NCBI GenBank assembly: GCA_041395905.1
Contig: JAWKZP010000005.1
Location: forward strand, 124,001 to 188,000
Length of the DNA: 64,000 nt
Reading direction: 5' to 3'
Source: UBA7803 sp041395905
GTDB lineage: Bacteria; Pseudomonadota; Gammaproteobacteria; Pseudomonadales; Azotimanducaceae
Made by a program: the position numbers and the translations under genes. The notes beneath the pieces were generated by a model. It ran no database searches. It saw only the letters and a program-made list of their open reading frames with translations, and was not told where the DNA came from. Positions 14,839 through 23,572 of this stretch are shown here, in pieces (position 1 is the first letter of the stretch; each line of letters begins with the position of its first letter).

Positions 14839-16272
14839 CTACTCCAGATCGAGCTTCTTCAGGCGATAGCGCAGCGCACGGAAGGTGATTCCCAGGCGTT
14901 TGGCCGCGGCGGTCTTGTTCCAGCGTGTGGCTTCCAGCGCCTCAGTGATCAGGTTGCGCTCGATCCTTTCGAGGTAGGATTCGAGCGTCTCGCCATGGGG
15001 CAGGGTCACCGGCACGGCGTTGGCGGGATCTGCTGCCGAACCGAAGACTTCGGCGCGCCGTTCGGCCGGGGTGGGTTCGATATCGCCGTCGATCGTCGCT
15101 TCGTCCGGCGTCGGCACCGGTCCCGACGCGTGCAGCTGCAGATCGTTCGCTTCGATACGCTCGCCGTCGCACAGCGTGAAGGCCCGTTCGAGCACGTTTT
15201 CCAGCTCGCGGACGTTGCCCGGGAACGGGTGACGCTGGAGGGTGGTCATGGCCGCCGGGGAGATTTCCGGCAAATCGGACCCGTAGTCGCGTGCCAGCCG
15301 GGCGAGAATCTGTCGCGCAAGTTCCGGAATGTCCTCCGGCCGCTCCCGCAGACCGGGCATGTGCAGCTCGATCACGTTCAGCCGGAAGTAGAGATCCTGC
15401 CGGAAGCGTCCGGCGGCGACCTCTGCCGCCAGGTCCTTGTGAGTCGCGCACAGGATCCGCACGTCGATGTTCTGCTCCTGCTGCGCGCCGACCGCGCGCA
15501 CGGCCTTTTCCTGAATGGCGCGCAGCAGCTTTACCTGCATGGACAGCGGCAGGTCCGCGACCTCGTCGAGAAACAGCGTGCCGCCGTTGGCAGCCTGAAA
15601 CAGACCCTGCTTGTCGGCCACCGCGCCGGTGAAGCTGCCTTTGACGTGACCGAAGAACTCGCTCTCCATGAGCTCGCCGGGAATGGCGCCGCAGTTCACG
15701 GGCACGAACGGGGCGTCGGCGCGCGGTCCCTGTTCGTGAATCAGGCGCGCGGCGACCTCCTTGCCGGTTCCGGATTCGCCGCTGATGTAGATCGGTGCCT
15801 GCGAGCGCGCGAGCCGGTCGATCTGACCGCGCAGGCGCTGCATGATCCGGGAGTTACCGGTCAGCCGCGACGCGGCATCGCCTCCCGTCCCCTCGCGATG
15901 GGCGACCTTCAATGCCGTTTCCACCAGAGTGCGCAGCTGTTCGAGATCGACCGGCTTCTGCACGAAATCGAAAGCGCCGGCCTTCAACGCGTTGATGGCG
16001 GCATCCATGCTGCCGAACGCGGTAATGACTGCGACCGGGAGCTCGGGATGCTCGGCGGCGATCTGATTGACGAGCTCGATGCCGTTGCCATCCGGTAGGT
16101 TCATGTCGGTCAGGCACAGGTCGAATGCCAGCGTGTCCAGGAGCCGGCGGGCGCTGCTCAGGTCCGGGGCGGCGCTGGTATCGAGGCCCATGCGGCCCAG
16201 CGTGATCTCCAGCAGCTCCCGGATGTCCGGCTCGTCGTCGACGATCAGTACGTGTTTCTGGTTCATTTCCAT
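14839..16272 (-). CDS. pilR: PilR, sigma-54-dependent response regulator of pilin expression
   Basis: About 477 residues. Receiver domain 1-120 with acidic pocket VDDEP and phospho-acceptor near residue 56 (CLTDMNLPDG). AAA+ domain ~140-370 with Walker A GESGTGKE, the sigma-54 contact loop GSFTGA, and Walker B TLFLDEVADL. C-terminal Fis-type helix-turn-helix (NKTAAAKRLGITFRALRYRL). PilR activates major pilin transcription from a sigma-54 promoter when phosphorylated by PilS. I took the ATG at 16272; the ATG at 16266 is equally possible. pilS lies 74 bases upstream and fimT 107 bases downstream. Confidence 0.93.
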   Translation of the reverse strand: MEMNQKHVLIVDDEPDIRELLEITLGRMGLDTSAAPDLSSARRLLDTLAFDLCLTDMNLPDGNGIELVNQIAAEHPELPVAVITAFGSMDAAINALKAGAFDFVQKPVDLEQLRTLVETALKVAHREGTGGDAASRLTGNSRIMQRLRGQIDRLARSQAPIYISGESGTGKEVAARLIHEQGPRADAPFVPVNCGAIPGELMESEFFGHVKGSFTGAVADKQGLFQAANGGTLFLDEVADLPLSMQVKLLRAIQEKAVRAVGAQQEQNIDVRILCATHKDLAAEVAAGRFRQDLYFRLNVIELHMPGLRERPEDIPELARQILARLARDYGSDLPEISPAAMTTLQRHPFPGNVRELENVLERAFTLCDGERIEANDLQLHASGPVPTPDEATIDGDIEPTPAERRAEVFGSAADPANAVPVTLPHGETLESYLERIERNLITEALEATRWNKTAAAKRLGITFRALRYRLKKLDLE

Positions 16273-16346
16273 CGCTCGCTGTTTTGCGTTGCGCCCGTGT
16301 CGATCCGATGTCTCGCGCGCCTGTTGCCGTGCATGTTCAGCGCCCC

Positions 16347-17972
16347 TCAGGCCACGATCCGGTCCGGATGCGCAAACGTGATACGAAAGCAGCTGCCGCC
16401 GTCCGCCTGCGGCAGGTAGCTCAGTCGTGCCTGGTTCGCCTCGCACAGCTCCCGAGAGATGTACAGGCCCAGACCCGTACCTTCCCGCGCGGTGGTGAAG
16501 AACGGCTCGAACAGATGCTCGAGCTGACTCTCAGGGACGCCGGCCCCATGGTCGATGATGTTGAGGTAGGGGCGCTCGGTCCTGGCGTCGATACCCCCTT
16601 CGATGCGCACCCAGGACGTTCCCGAGTGCTCGCAGCTGTGGCGCAGCGCATTGCTGATCAGGTTGGTCAGCACCTGGTCGAGCTGGATTCGGTCCATGCG
16701 CACCTCGGTGCCGGGCGGATCCACTTCCAGCTCGATCTGCGCGCCCGGCGTGGTAGCCGCAAACGATTCCAGAAACGACTCCAGATGGCTCAGCAGCGCG
16801 AGCTTCACCGGCGTGGGCAGGCGCCGCCTGGACATCTCCAGCACGTTTTCGATCACGCCGTTCATCCGCTGGCAGTGACTGGTGATGATTCCGAGCAGCC
16901 GGCTGTCGCCCTTGTCCAGGTTGCTGGACTCGTTGAGCAACTGGGCGGCGTGGTTGATGGCGCTCAGAGGGTTGCGGATCTCGTGCGCGATGCTTGCCGA
17001 CAGCCGCCCCAGAGCAGCCAGCTTGAGCTGCTGCGCCTGCTGCTGAATCTCGCCGGTATCCTCGATGAAGATGGTCACGTCGCCGTGCGGATCGTCGGCA
17101 CGCACAGGGAAGAAGTTCACCCGAACCTCCGGGCCGTCTGCGCTCAGCTGGAACGGTGGGATGCGCAGCTCCGTGTTGTGCCGCCATGCCTGCAGATGGG
17201 ACAGCAGCAGCGGCGGCAGCACGTCGACGTCGTCTGTTGCGTCCAGCTCCAGCAGGGTGCGCGCGGACTGGTTGGCATTGCGCAGATGATCGCCCGGATC
17301 CACCACGACGATGCCGGTGCGCATGCGCTGAATGATCTGCCGGTTGACGCGCTCCAGGTCGGCAAGCTCGGCGGCCTGGGTGAGGGCGCGCACGTCGTTC
17401 TCGCGCAGGCGCGTGGACAGCCGCCGCACCGCGAACGACGCCGCGAAATACAGCGCGCCGAGCACGCCGGCCTGAAAGTAGTCGTCGTGCAGCAACGGTG
17501 CCGACAGCGCCAGGTAGAACTCCTCGTAGAGCACGGCAATGCTGGCGATGGCGGCGAACCCGGTGGCGCGTCTATCCGGCACCAGGATCGCCCCCGTGGT
17601 TACCGCCACCAGAATCAGCGCGCCGAGCCCGGCGCTGACCCCGCCGCTCAGATACATCAGCAGCGTCAGGGCAAGGATGTCGAAGCACACGAGCACGCTC
17701 GCCAGCATCTGCGTGGCGAAGATGCGCCGTGCCACCAGGTGCAGCGTCACGGCGCTGACGACGTTCGCGCCCGTGTAGAGCAGGGTGGTCCAGAAGAACA
17801 GCGACGGGTGCAGGTCGCCAAGCCGGGCGTCGACCAGGTTCTGCAGGAATACCGTGAGCAGCACCAGCCCGACGAGCACGCGATAGTAGTTGTAGACGCG
17901 CAGCAGCCCGAGGTTCAACTCGAAGCGTCGGCGCTCTATTTCTTCCAGGATTTCAGCGCGATGGGTCAGCAT
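16347..17972 (-). CDS. pilS: PilS, membrane sensor histidine kinase
   Basis: A 541-residue sensor kinase. Six hydrophobic segments lie between residues ~25 and 190. A PAS-like linker follows (~210-310, 'IIQRMRTGIVVVDPGDHLRNANQSA'). The HisKA H-box is SIAHEIRNPL with the phospho-His near residue 330. ATP-binding boxes: N (NLISNALRH), G1 (DHGAGVPE) and G2 (GTGLGLYIS). PilS senses pilin abundance in the membrane and controls PilR. The pairing with pilR on the same strand is the standard arrangement. A perfect 14-base palindrome lies about 30 bases upstream of the start. Confidence 0.93.
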   Translation of the reverse strand: MLTHRAEILEEIERRRFELNLGLLRVYNYYRVLVGLVLLTVFLQNLVDARLGDLHPSLFFWTTLLYTGANVVSAVTLHLVARRIFATQMLASVLVCFDILALTLLMYLSGGVSAGLGALILVAVTTGAILVPDRRATGFAAIASIAVLYEEFYLALSAPLLHDDYFQAGVLGALYFAASFAVRRLSTRLRENDVRALTQAAELADLERVNRQIIQRMRTGIVVVDPGDHLRNANQSARTLLELDATDDVDVLPPLLLSHLQAWRHNTELRIPPFQLSADGPEVRVNFFPVRADDPHGDVTIFIEDTGEIQQQAQQLKLAALGRLSASIAHEIRNPLSAINHAAQLLNESSNLDKGDSRLLGIITSHCQRMNGVIENVLEMSRRRLPTPVKLALLSHLESFLESFAATTPGAQIELEVDPPGTEVRMDRIQLDQVLTNLISNALRHSCEHSGTSWVRIEGGIDARTERPYLNIIDHGAGVPESQLEHLFEPFFTTAREGTGLGLYISRELCEANQARLSYLPQADGGSCFRITFAHPDRIVA

Positions 17973-18002
17973 TCGGGGAGATACGGCACAGCCATCGGAT
18001 CA

Positions 18003-18016
18003 TAGTCTTAAGACTA
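18003..18016. promoter_or_regulatory. Perfect 14-bp palindrome upstream of pilS
   Basis: TAGTCTTAAGACTA is a perfect inverted repeat located 30 bases upstream of the pilS start, in the 137-base gap between bamD and pilS (both on the minus strand). Its A/T-rich core stands out in GC-rich surroundings. Position and symmetry fit an operator for a dimeric regulator, but no known binding consensus is recognised. The rest of the gap shows no gene. Confidence 0.4.
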
Positions 18017-18109
18017 GTCGATCGGTGCTGCTCCGGGACAGGTCGGCCAGGAACCGGCAGGAGACGCCTGCCTCGGTTCGGCGGCGTCCCAGGCGACGTC
18101 CGTCTGGGC

Positions 18110-19030
18110 TCAGCCGGAAGGTGGCGGGTTGTCGCTGGGATGTTTCAGGCGGATCGGTGGCGGCACGTCAGGGCGGTCGAGCAGGCCCAGCGTGACCAGG
18201 TTGGTCCACGAGCGATCGCGGTTGCGGACCTGCTCGGTGAGTACCAGGTCGCCATCCTTGTCGAACGCTTTGTAGTCAGGAAAGTTGATAGACAATACCC
18301 GGAGCGCATCGTTGGCAGCCTCTTCGAGACCCAGCCGGTAGTTGGCTTCCACCGACAGGGCCAGCGCGTCAGGCACGGCGTCCGACTTGGAGTAGTTCTC
18401 GATGACGTAGCGCGCCCGGTTGGCGGCCGCAACGTAGGCGCCGCGCGACATGTAGTAGCTGGCGATGTTCAGCTCCGAGCGGGCCAGCAGGTTGCGCAGA
18501 TACAGCATGCGCTGGCGCGCGTCCGGCGCGTACGGACTCTCGGGAAAGCGCTCGAGCAGCTGAGCGAAGTCGGCGTAGGCCTGCTGTGCCGAGGTGATGT
18601 CGCGCTTGGACATGTCGGTGGCTTTCAGGCGGTCGAGCAGGCCGCGGTTCTCGTTGTACGAGGCGAGGCCCTTCAGGTAGTAGGCGTAGTCGATGTTCGG
18701 ATGCTGCGGATGCAGACGTATGAATCGGTCTGCGGCATTGCGGGCAGCCTCGGGATCGTAGCTCATGTAGTGGGCGTAGATGATCTCGAGCTGAGCCTGC
18801 TCGGCGTAGCGGCCGAACGGGAAGCGCGCCTCGAGCCGCTCCAGCCCCTCTATGGCGCCCTGGTAGTTGCCGGAGCGCAGGCTGCGCTGGATGTTGCGGT
18901 AAAGCAGCTGCTCGTTGGCATTGCCTTCCTCCTCTTCCGCGTTCTTGTCCTTGCCCCAGAACGGGATCAGCGAGCAGCCGCTGTTGAGCAGCAGCGCGAG
19001 GAGCAGCGAAAGCCAGACAGCCTGCTTCAT
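18110..19030 (-). CDS. bamD: BamD, outer membrane assembly lipoprotein
   Basis: A 306-residue lipoprotein. The signal peptide ends in a lipobox (LNSGC) with Cys at about residue 19. TPR-type helical pairs follow, including RFPFGRYAEQAQLEIIYAHY, 'HPQHPNIDYAYYLKGLASY' and 'SEYIASYYMSRGAYVAAANR'-like family blocks. BamD is the essential partner of BamA in beta-barrel insertion at the outer membrane. The C-terminal Pro-rich tail (~45 residues) is longer than in E. coli (245 residues). It is divergent from rluD, a conserved pairing in gammaproteobacteria. Confidence 0.93.
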   Translation of the reverse strand: MKQAVWLSLLLALLLNSGCSLIPFWGKDKNAEEEEGNANEQLLYRNIQRSLRSGNYQGAIEGLERLEARFPFGRYAEQAQLEIIYAHYMSYDPEAARNAADRFIRLHPQHPNIDYAYYLKGLASYNENRGLLDRLKATDMSKRDITSAQQAYADFAQLLERFPESPYAPDARQRMLYLRNLLARSELNIASYYMSRGAYVAAANRARYVIENYSKSDAVPDALALSVEANYRLGLEEAANDALRVLSINFPDYKAFDKDGDLVLTEQVRNRDRSWTNLVTLGLLDRPDVPPPIRLKHPSDNPPPSG

Positions 19031-19063
19031 GTATTCCCTGGGGTTTGCCCGTAAAATCCGGCT

Positions 19064-19091
19064 AATTTAATGATTCGGGGCGGGGTTGCAA
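19064..19091 (-). promoter_or_regulatory. Candidate sigma-70 promoter for bamD
   Basis: On the minus strand TTGCAA (-35, 19091-19086) is followed after 16 bases by TAAATT (-10, 19069-19064), 34 bases upstream of the bamD start. Each hexamer matches four of six consensus positions. Confidence 0.35.
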
Positions 19092-19129
19092 CCGGCGCGG
19101 CCGGTCGCCGCCCGGATGTCGGACCAGAA

Positions 19130-20137
19130 ATGAGCAGCGTCAGTCGAAGCGTGACCGTACCTCCGGAGCTTGCTGGTGAGCGGGCCGATCGCGTCGCGGC
19201 GCTGTTGTTCGATGAGTTTTCGCGGGCGGTGCTCACCCGCTGGATGCGGGAAGGCGCGCTCACCGTCGACGACGCGCCGATCAAACCCAAGGTCCGCCTG
19301 CTGGGTGGCGAGCGGATGCGCCTCGAGGCGCGTCTGGTTGCACGCGAAGATTGGCGCACCGCCCAGGACGTGCCGTTCCGGGTGGTGTACGAAGACGAGC
19401 ACCTGCTGGTGGTGGACAAGCCGGCTGGCATCGTCGTGCACCCGGGCGCGGGCAATGCCGACGGCACTCTGGTCAACGGGCTGCTGCGCTACCGGCCGTC
19501 GCTGGCGGTCCTGCCGCGCGCCGGAATCGTGCACCGGCTGGACAAGGACACCAGCGGTCTGCTGCTGGTGGCCGCCACGCTCGAAAGCCAGCACCGGCTC
19601 GCGCGCATGCTCGCCCGGCGCGAGATCTCACGACGTTATCTCGCGGTGGTCGAAGGCAGCATGGTGAGCGGCATGGAGATCGAGCAGCCGCTCGGCAGGG
19701 ATCCGTTGCATCGCACCCGGCAGGCGGTGCGCCCCGACGGCAGGCCTGCGCACACCAGCGTCCGGGTGCTGGAGCGCTTCCGCAGGCACACCTCGGTGGA
19801 GGCGGCGCTGCACACCGGCCGTACGCACCAGATCCGTGTGCACCTGGCTCATGCGGGTTACCCATTGGTGGGCGATCGGCGCTACGGGGCGCGCGGCCGC
19901 CTGCCGCCGCATCCCGACCCGCACCTGGTGGCGGTGATTCAGGCCTTCTCGCGGCAGGCATTGCACGCCGCCGAGCTCGCCCTGCAGCACCCCGTCAGTG
20001 GCGAGTTGCTGCGATTCCAGTCGGCTCCGCCGCCGGACATCGAGCAGCTGCTCGTGGCGCTGCGCCAGGACACCGCCGCCGCGGCTGCGCTGGCGCGTGC
20101 CGATCGCGCCGGATCGACAGGGCGGACACATGATTGA
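19130..20137 (+). CDS. rluD: RluD, 23S rRNA pseudouridine synthase
   Basis: About 335 residues. An N-terminal S4 RNA-binding domain (RADRVAALLFDEFSRAVL...) is followed by the RluA-family catalytic core with the motif GIVHRLDKDTSGLLLVA containing the catalytic Asp. 'HTGRTHQIRVHLAHAGYPLVGD' is the second family signature. It makes pseudouridines in helix 69 of 23S rRNA. I chose ATG 19130 because the protein aligns from MSSVSRSVTVP; an upstream ATG at 19070 would add an unusual Gly/Ala tail. The stop overlaps the start of pgeF. Confidence 0.92.
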   Translation: MSSVSRSVTVPPELAGERADRVAALLFDEFSRAVLTRWMREGALTVDDAPIKPKVRLLGGERMRLEARLVAREDWRTAQDVPFRVVYEDEHLLVVDKPAGIVVHPGAGNADGTLVNGLLRYRPSLAVLPRAGIVHRLDKDTSGLLLVAATLESQHRLARMLARREISRRYLAVVEGSMVSGMEIEQPLGRDPLHRTRQAVRPDGRPAHTSVRVLERFRRHTSVEAALHTGRTHQIRVHLAHAGYPLVGDRRYGARGRLPPHPDPHLVAVIQAFSRQALHAAELALQHPVSGELLRFQSAPPPDIEQLLVALRQDTAAAAALARADRAGSTGRTHD

Positions 20138-21236
20138 CCACCGCGACTGGGTGGTGCCCAACGAGGCGCTGGCGCCGGGCGTGCGGGTGATCACCACTAC
20201 CCGCAGCGGCGGGTGCAGCCGCGGGCGCTATGCCGGATTCAACCTCGCGGACCACGTCGGTGACGAGCCGGCAGACGTGGCGCGCAACCGGCGCGAGCTG
20301 CTGACCGCGACCGGCTGCGACGCGGTGCAATGGCTGCAGCAGGTGCACGGCACGGATTGCATCGAGGCCACCGGCCGGTCGGCACGTGGCGTGCCCCGGG
20401 CCGATGCGGCCTGGACCGGGCAGGTGGGGCTGGCAATGGCAGTGCTTACGGCCGACTGCGTGCCCGTGGTGCTGAGCGACACGGAGGGATCGGTGGTGGC
20501 GGTAGTGCACGCCGGCTGGCGCGGACTCGTGACCGGGGTCCTGGCTGCTGCGATTGCCGCAATGCCGGTGCCGGCGCGCGCGCTGCGGGCGTGGCTGGGT
20601 CCGGCGATCGGGCCGGAGCGCTACCAGATCGGCCCCGATGTGGCGGATGCGGTGACCGCGGCGCTGGGCGGCCTCGTCCCGGACGAGTGCCGGGCGCGCA
20701 TTCTGCGACCAGACCCCGAGCCGCAGCGCTGGCGCCTGGATCTGTTCGAGACCGCCGGCCTGCTGCTCGCGGGTGCGGGCGTCATGGATGTGCGCAGCGA
20801 GCGTCTGTGCACGGCATCGGACAGGCGATTCTATTCGTACCGGCGCGATGGCGAGACCGGACGCATGGCCACGCTGGTATGGCGGGAGAGGCGGGAGGCT
20901 TCGGTGCCGGACGCCGCCGGCAGGGGCTGCAGAGGCCCACTTCAGGCCGCGCGGGCGCATTGCCGGCAGAGGCCGCCGCGGCTCGGCCGGGTGATCAGTC
21001 GCAATTGGCAGCGACGCCGCGCTGGGCTTCGTCTATGCGCTGCTGGCGCTCCTCTTCGGTCATCATCCGTTCCTGGCCGTCTTCGCCGCGCACCCGGATG
21101 CGCCCCCGCTCGGAGAGCCGGCTCAGCACGTCGCGCGCACGCTGGCAGTTGTCGGCCCGCACCCTTTCGAACTCCTCCTTGCGGGCCTGCTCCGCGGCCT
21201 GCAGATCGCGCAGCATCGCCTGCTGACGGTCGCTGA
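20130..21236 (+). CDS. pgeF: Peptidoglycan editing factor / laccase-domain protein (YfiH) with unusual C-terminal extension
   Basis: Residues 1-250 are a standard YfiH (COG1496) protein: QQVHG (metal His), TADCVPVVL (Cys) and HAGWRGL (His) are the three zinc-binding and catalytic positions. The family removes wrongly incorporated amino acids from peptidoglycan precursors and also has purine nucleoside phosphorylase activity. The start overlaps rluD by 8 bases, as in many relatives. Normal proteins stop right after the strand here ending ATLVWRE (residue ~251). This frame instead continues 117 residues of Arg/Ala/Pro-rich sequence that overlaps the convergent DUF4124 gene by 242 bases. The tail looks like antisense read-through rather than a domain. 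Confidence 0.85.
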   Translation: MIDHRDWVVPNEALAPGVRVITTTRSGGCSRGRYAGFNLADHVGDEPADVARNRRELLTATGCDAVQWLQQVHGTDCIEATGRSARGVPRADAAWTGQVGLAMAVLTADCVPVVLSDTEGSVVAVVHAGWRGLVTGVLAAAIAAMPVPARALRAWLGPAIGPERYQIGPDVADAVTAALGGLVPDECRARILRPDPEPQRWRLDLFETAGLLLAGAGVMDVRSERLCTASDRRFYSYRRDGETGRMATLVWRERREASVPDAAGRGCRGPLQAARAHCRQRPPRLGRVISRNWQRRRAGLRLCAAGAPLRSSSVPGRLRRAPGCAPARRAGSARRAHAGSCRPAPFRTPPCGPAPRPADRAASPADGR

Positions 21237-21477
21237 GGCTGGGCTCGCCGCCATCGGCCGGCGACGCTCCGGCCGCAGCGGGCGTGCTCCTGGCAGCCGA
21301 GGTGACGGCTCGTCCCGAATCGCTGGATACCAGCTCGGATTCGACGCCCTCCGGTTTCAGCTGGGTGTAGTTCACCACGCCATTCTCGTCGATCCACCGG
21401 TAGACCTGCGCACCCATCAATAGCGGCAGGCAGCACAGCAGCAGGCCAAGCCTTGGCAGGAAATTGAGCTTCAGCAT
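20995..21477 (-). CDS. DUF4124-domain exported protein
   Basis: A 160-residue protein. The N-terminal hydrophobic signal (LNFLPRLGLLLCCLPLLMGA) precedes the DUF4124 motif QVYRWIDENGVVNYTQLKP. An Ala/Pro linker and a charged, probably coiled-coil C-terminal half follow (SLSDRQQAMLRDLQAAEQARKEE ... with two Cys). DUF4124 proteins are periplasmic or exported and of unknown function. The ATG at 21477 has GAGGAG about 12 bases upstream. Its 3' half is overlapped on the other strand by the abnormal tail of pgeF. Confidence 0.8.
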   Translation of the reverse strand: MLKLNFLPRLGLLLCCLPLLMGAQVYRWIDENGVVNYTQLKPEGVESELVSSDSGRAVTSAARSTPAAAGASPADGGEPSLSDRQQAMLRDLQAAEQARKEEFERVRADNCQRARDVLSRLSERGRIRVRGEDGQERMMTEEERQQRIDEAQRGVAANCD

Positions 21478-21667
21478 GACGATGTCGACTCCTCGGGGTC
21501 TGCTTCGGCCATCATGGTCTGGGACGCGTTGCGTGCCGTGGCGCAACGTTCGAGCGGGTCCGGGACAACTGCTCCCGCTACGCAACCCGCGTCTCAGTTT
21601 AACCATAGCAACCCGGGGATCCTACGGCGCTCACCGCGGCATTTTCGTTAGCTGCGTCGCAGTTTCG

Positions 21668-21696
21668 TTGACATGCTCCCGGCGAACCACAAGAAT
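21668..21696 (+). promoter_or_regulatory. Candidate sigma-70 promoter for the ilv operon
   Basis: A perfect TTGACA (21668-21673) is followed after 17 bases by AAGAAT (21691-21696, four of six), 110 bases upstream of ilvB. The rest of the 328-base gap 21478-21805 contains no recognisable gene. A short CCCGG-CTCTT-CCGGG stem lies just after the -10, but I see no branched-chain leader peptide or clear attenuator. Confidence 0.45.
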
Positions 21697-21805
21697 ACCC
21701 GGCTCTTCCGGGCACGCATGTGCAAACCGCCAGAAAAATCAATCAGTTATGGCGGTCGGGCGCGCTGGCCGGACGATTCCCGCGACAAACTACAGAGCAG
21801 GCACC

Positions 21806-23572
21806 ATGGCAGAGGCCCTTTCCGGCGGCGACATGCTGATACGCGCGCTTCAGGACGAAGGCGTGGAGTACATCTTCGGGTATCCGGGTGGCGCGGCGCT
21901 ACATATATATGACGCCATCTTCCGCCAGCAGAAGGTGGAGCACATTCTCGTGCGCCATGAGCAGGCGGCGACGCACATGGCGGACGGCTATGCGCGCTCC
22001 ACCGGGCGTCCCGGAGTGGTGCTGGTGACTTCCGGTCCGGGTGCCACCAATGCGATCACGGGCATTGCCACCGCGTTCATGGACTCCATCCCCATGATCG
22101 TCATCTCGGGGCAGGTGCAGAACGATCTCATCGGCACCGACGCCTTCCAGGAGACGGACATGGTCGGCGTGTCGCGGCCGGTCGTGAAGCACAGCTTCAT
22201 GGTCAAGGACTGCGCGGAGATTCCCACCGTGGTGCGCAAGGCATTTCACATCGCCACCACAGGCCGGCCCGGACCGGTGGTGATCGACGTGCCCAAGGAC
22301 ACCACGGACCCCAACGTCACGGCCCCGTACAATCACCCGGAGTCGGTGAGCCTGCGCTCGTACAATCCGGCGACCAAGGGCAATGGCCGCCAGATCCGCA
22401 AGGCCGTCAACGTGCTGCTGGGCGCGCGGCGCCCGGTGATCTACACCGGCGGCGGCGTGATCCTCGGCAACGCGTCCGCGCAGCTCACCCGCATTGCCCG
22501 GCAGCTCAACTTCCCGGTGACCAATACCCTGATGGGTCTGGGCGGCTACCCGGGCGACGATCGCCAGTTTCTCGGCATGCTGGGCATGCATGGCACCTTC
22601 GAGGCCAACATGGCCATGCATCACGCGGACGTGATCCTGGCCATCGGCGCCCGCTTCGACGATCGCGTCACCAACAACCCGAGGCGCTTCTGTCCCGACG
22701 CCGAAATCATCCACATCGACGTCGATCCGGCGTCGATATCAAAGATCATTCCGGCAGACGTGCCGATCGTCGGCGACGTCGCCAACGTGCTCGACGACAT
22801 GGGCTCGATCATCGACGCCGAGCGCGCGCGCAACGGGCACCTGCCGGATGCCGAGGCGCTGGCGCAGTGGTGGTCCCAGATCGACGCCTGGCGTGCCGAG
22901 CATGGGCTGCGTCACGACCTCGTGCCCGAGCCGGGCAAGCCGATCCTGCCGCAGCTCGCGGTGCAGCTGCTCTACCGGGTGACAGAGGGCAAGGCGTTCG
23001 TCGCCAGCGACGTCGGCCAGCATCAGATGTTCGCCGCGCAGTACTACAAGTTCGCGGAGCCGCGTCGCTGGATCAACTCCGGGGGTCTCGGCACCATGGG
23101 CTTCGGCCTGCCCGCGGCCATGGGCGTGCAGTTCGCGCACCCGCAGGCCGTGGTCGCCTGCGTGACGGGTGAGGGCAGCTTCATGATGAACATGCAGGAG
23201 CTGTCCACCTGCCTGCAGTACGGGCTGCCGATCAAGATCATCAATCTGAACAACCAGGCGCTGGGCATGGTCAAGCAGTGGCAGGACATGCAGTACGGCG
23301 GGCGCCATTCCCAGAGTACCTACAGCGACTCGCTGCCCGATTTCAAGACGCTGATCGAAGCCTTCGGCCACGTCGGCATCAAGGTGGAACGTGCCGAGGA
23401 TCTCGAGCCCGCGCTGCGCGAAGCGTTCAGCGAACGCAACCGCAAGCGGCTGGTGTTCGTAGACGTCTGGGTGGACCGCAACGAGCACGTCTACCCCATG
23501 GCGGTCAAAGGCGGCTCCATGCGCGACATGATCCTCAGCCGATCGCCGGTCAGCGTGGAGGACAACTACTGA
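21806..23572 (+). CDS. ilvB: Acetolactate synthase large (catalytic) subunit
   Basis: A 588-residue ThDP-dependent enzyme joining two pyruvates (or pyruvate and 2-oxobutyrate), the first common step of valine, leucine and isoleucine synthesis. Visible: the N-terminal ThDP Pyr domain with EGVEYIFGYPGGAALHIYDA and the catalytic-Glu block VRHEQAATHMADGYAR, the central FAD-binding domain, and the ThDP/Mg region VTGEGSFMMNMQELST. The ATG at 21806 is preceded by GAGCAGG. The stop overlaps the next start (TGATG), which couples translation to the regulatory subunit. The order ilvB-ilvN-ilvC-pssA matches Pseudomonas. Confidence 0.95.
   Translation: MAEALSGGDMLIRALQDEGVEYIFGYPGGAALHIYDAIFRQQKVEHILVRHEQAATHMADGYARSTGRPGVVLVTSGPGATNAITGIATAFMDSIPMIVISGQVQNDLIGTDAFQETDMVGVSRPVVKHSFMVKDCAEIPTVVRKAFHIATTGRPGPVVIDVPKDTTDPNVTAPYNHPESVSLRSYNPATKGNGRQIRKAVNVLLGARRPVIYTGGGVILGNASAQLTRIARQLNFPVTNTLMGLGGYPGDDRQFLGMLGMHGTFEANMAMHHADVILAIGARFDDRVTNNPRRFCPDAEIIHIDVDPASISKIIPADVPIVGDVANVLDDMGSIIDAERARNGHLPDAEALAQWWSQIDAWRAEHGLRHDLVPEPGKPILPQLAVQLLYRVTEGKAFVASDVGQHQMFAAQYYKFAEPRRWINSGGLGTMGFGLPAAMGVQFAHPQAVVACVTGEGSFMMNMQELSTCLQYGLPIKIINLNNQALGMVKQWQDMQYGGRHSQSTYSDSLPDFKTLIEAFGHVGIKVERAEDLEPALREAFSERNRKRLVFVDVWVDRNEHVYPMAVKGGSMRDMILSRSPVSVEDNY

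Noticed and set aside
14791..18005. Long plus-strand frames opposite pilR and pilS (435 and 573 codons)
   Set aside because: The minus strand encodes complete, motif-bearing PilR and PilS; the opposite frames are codon-bias shadows.
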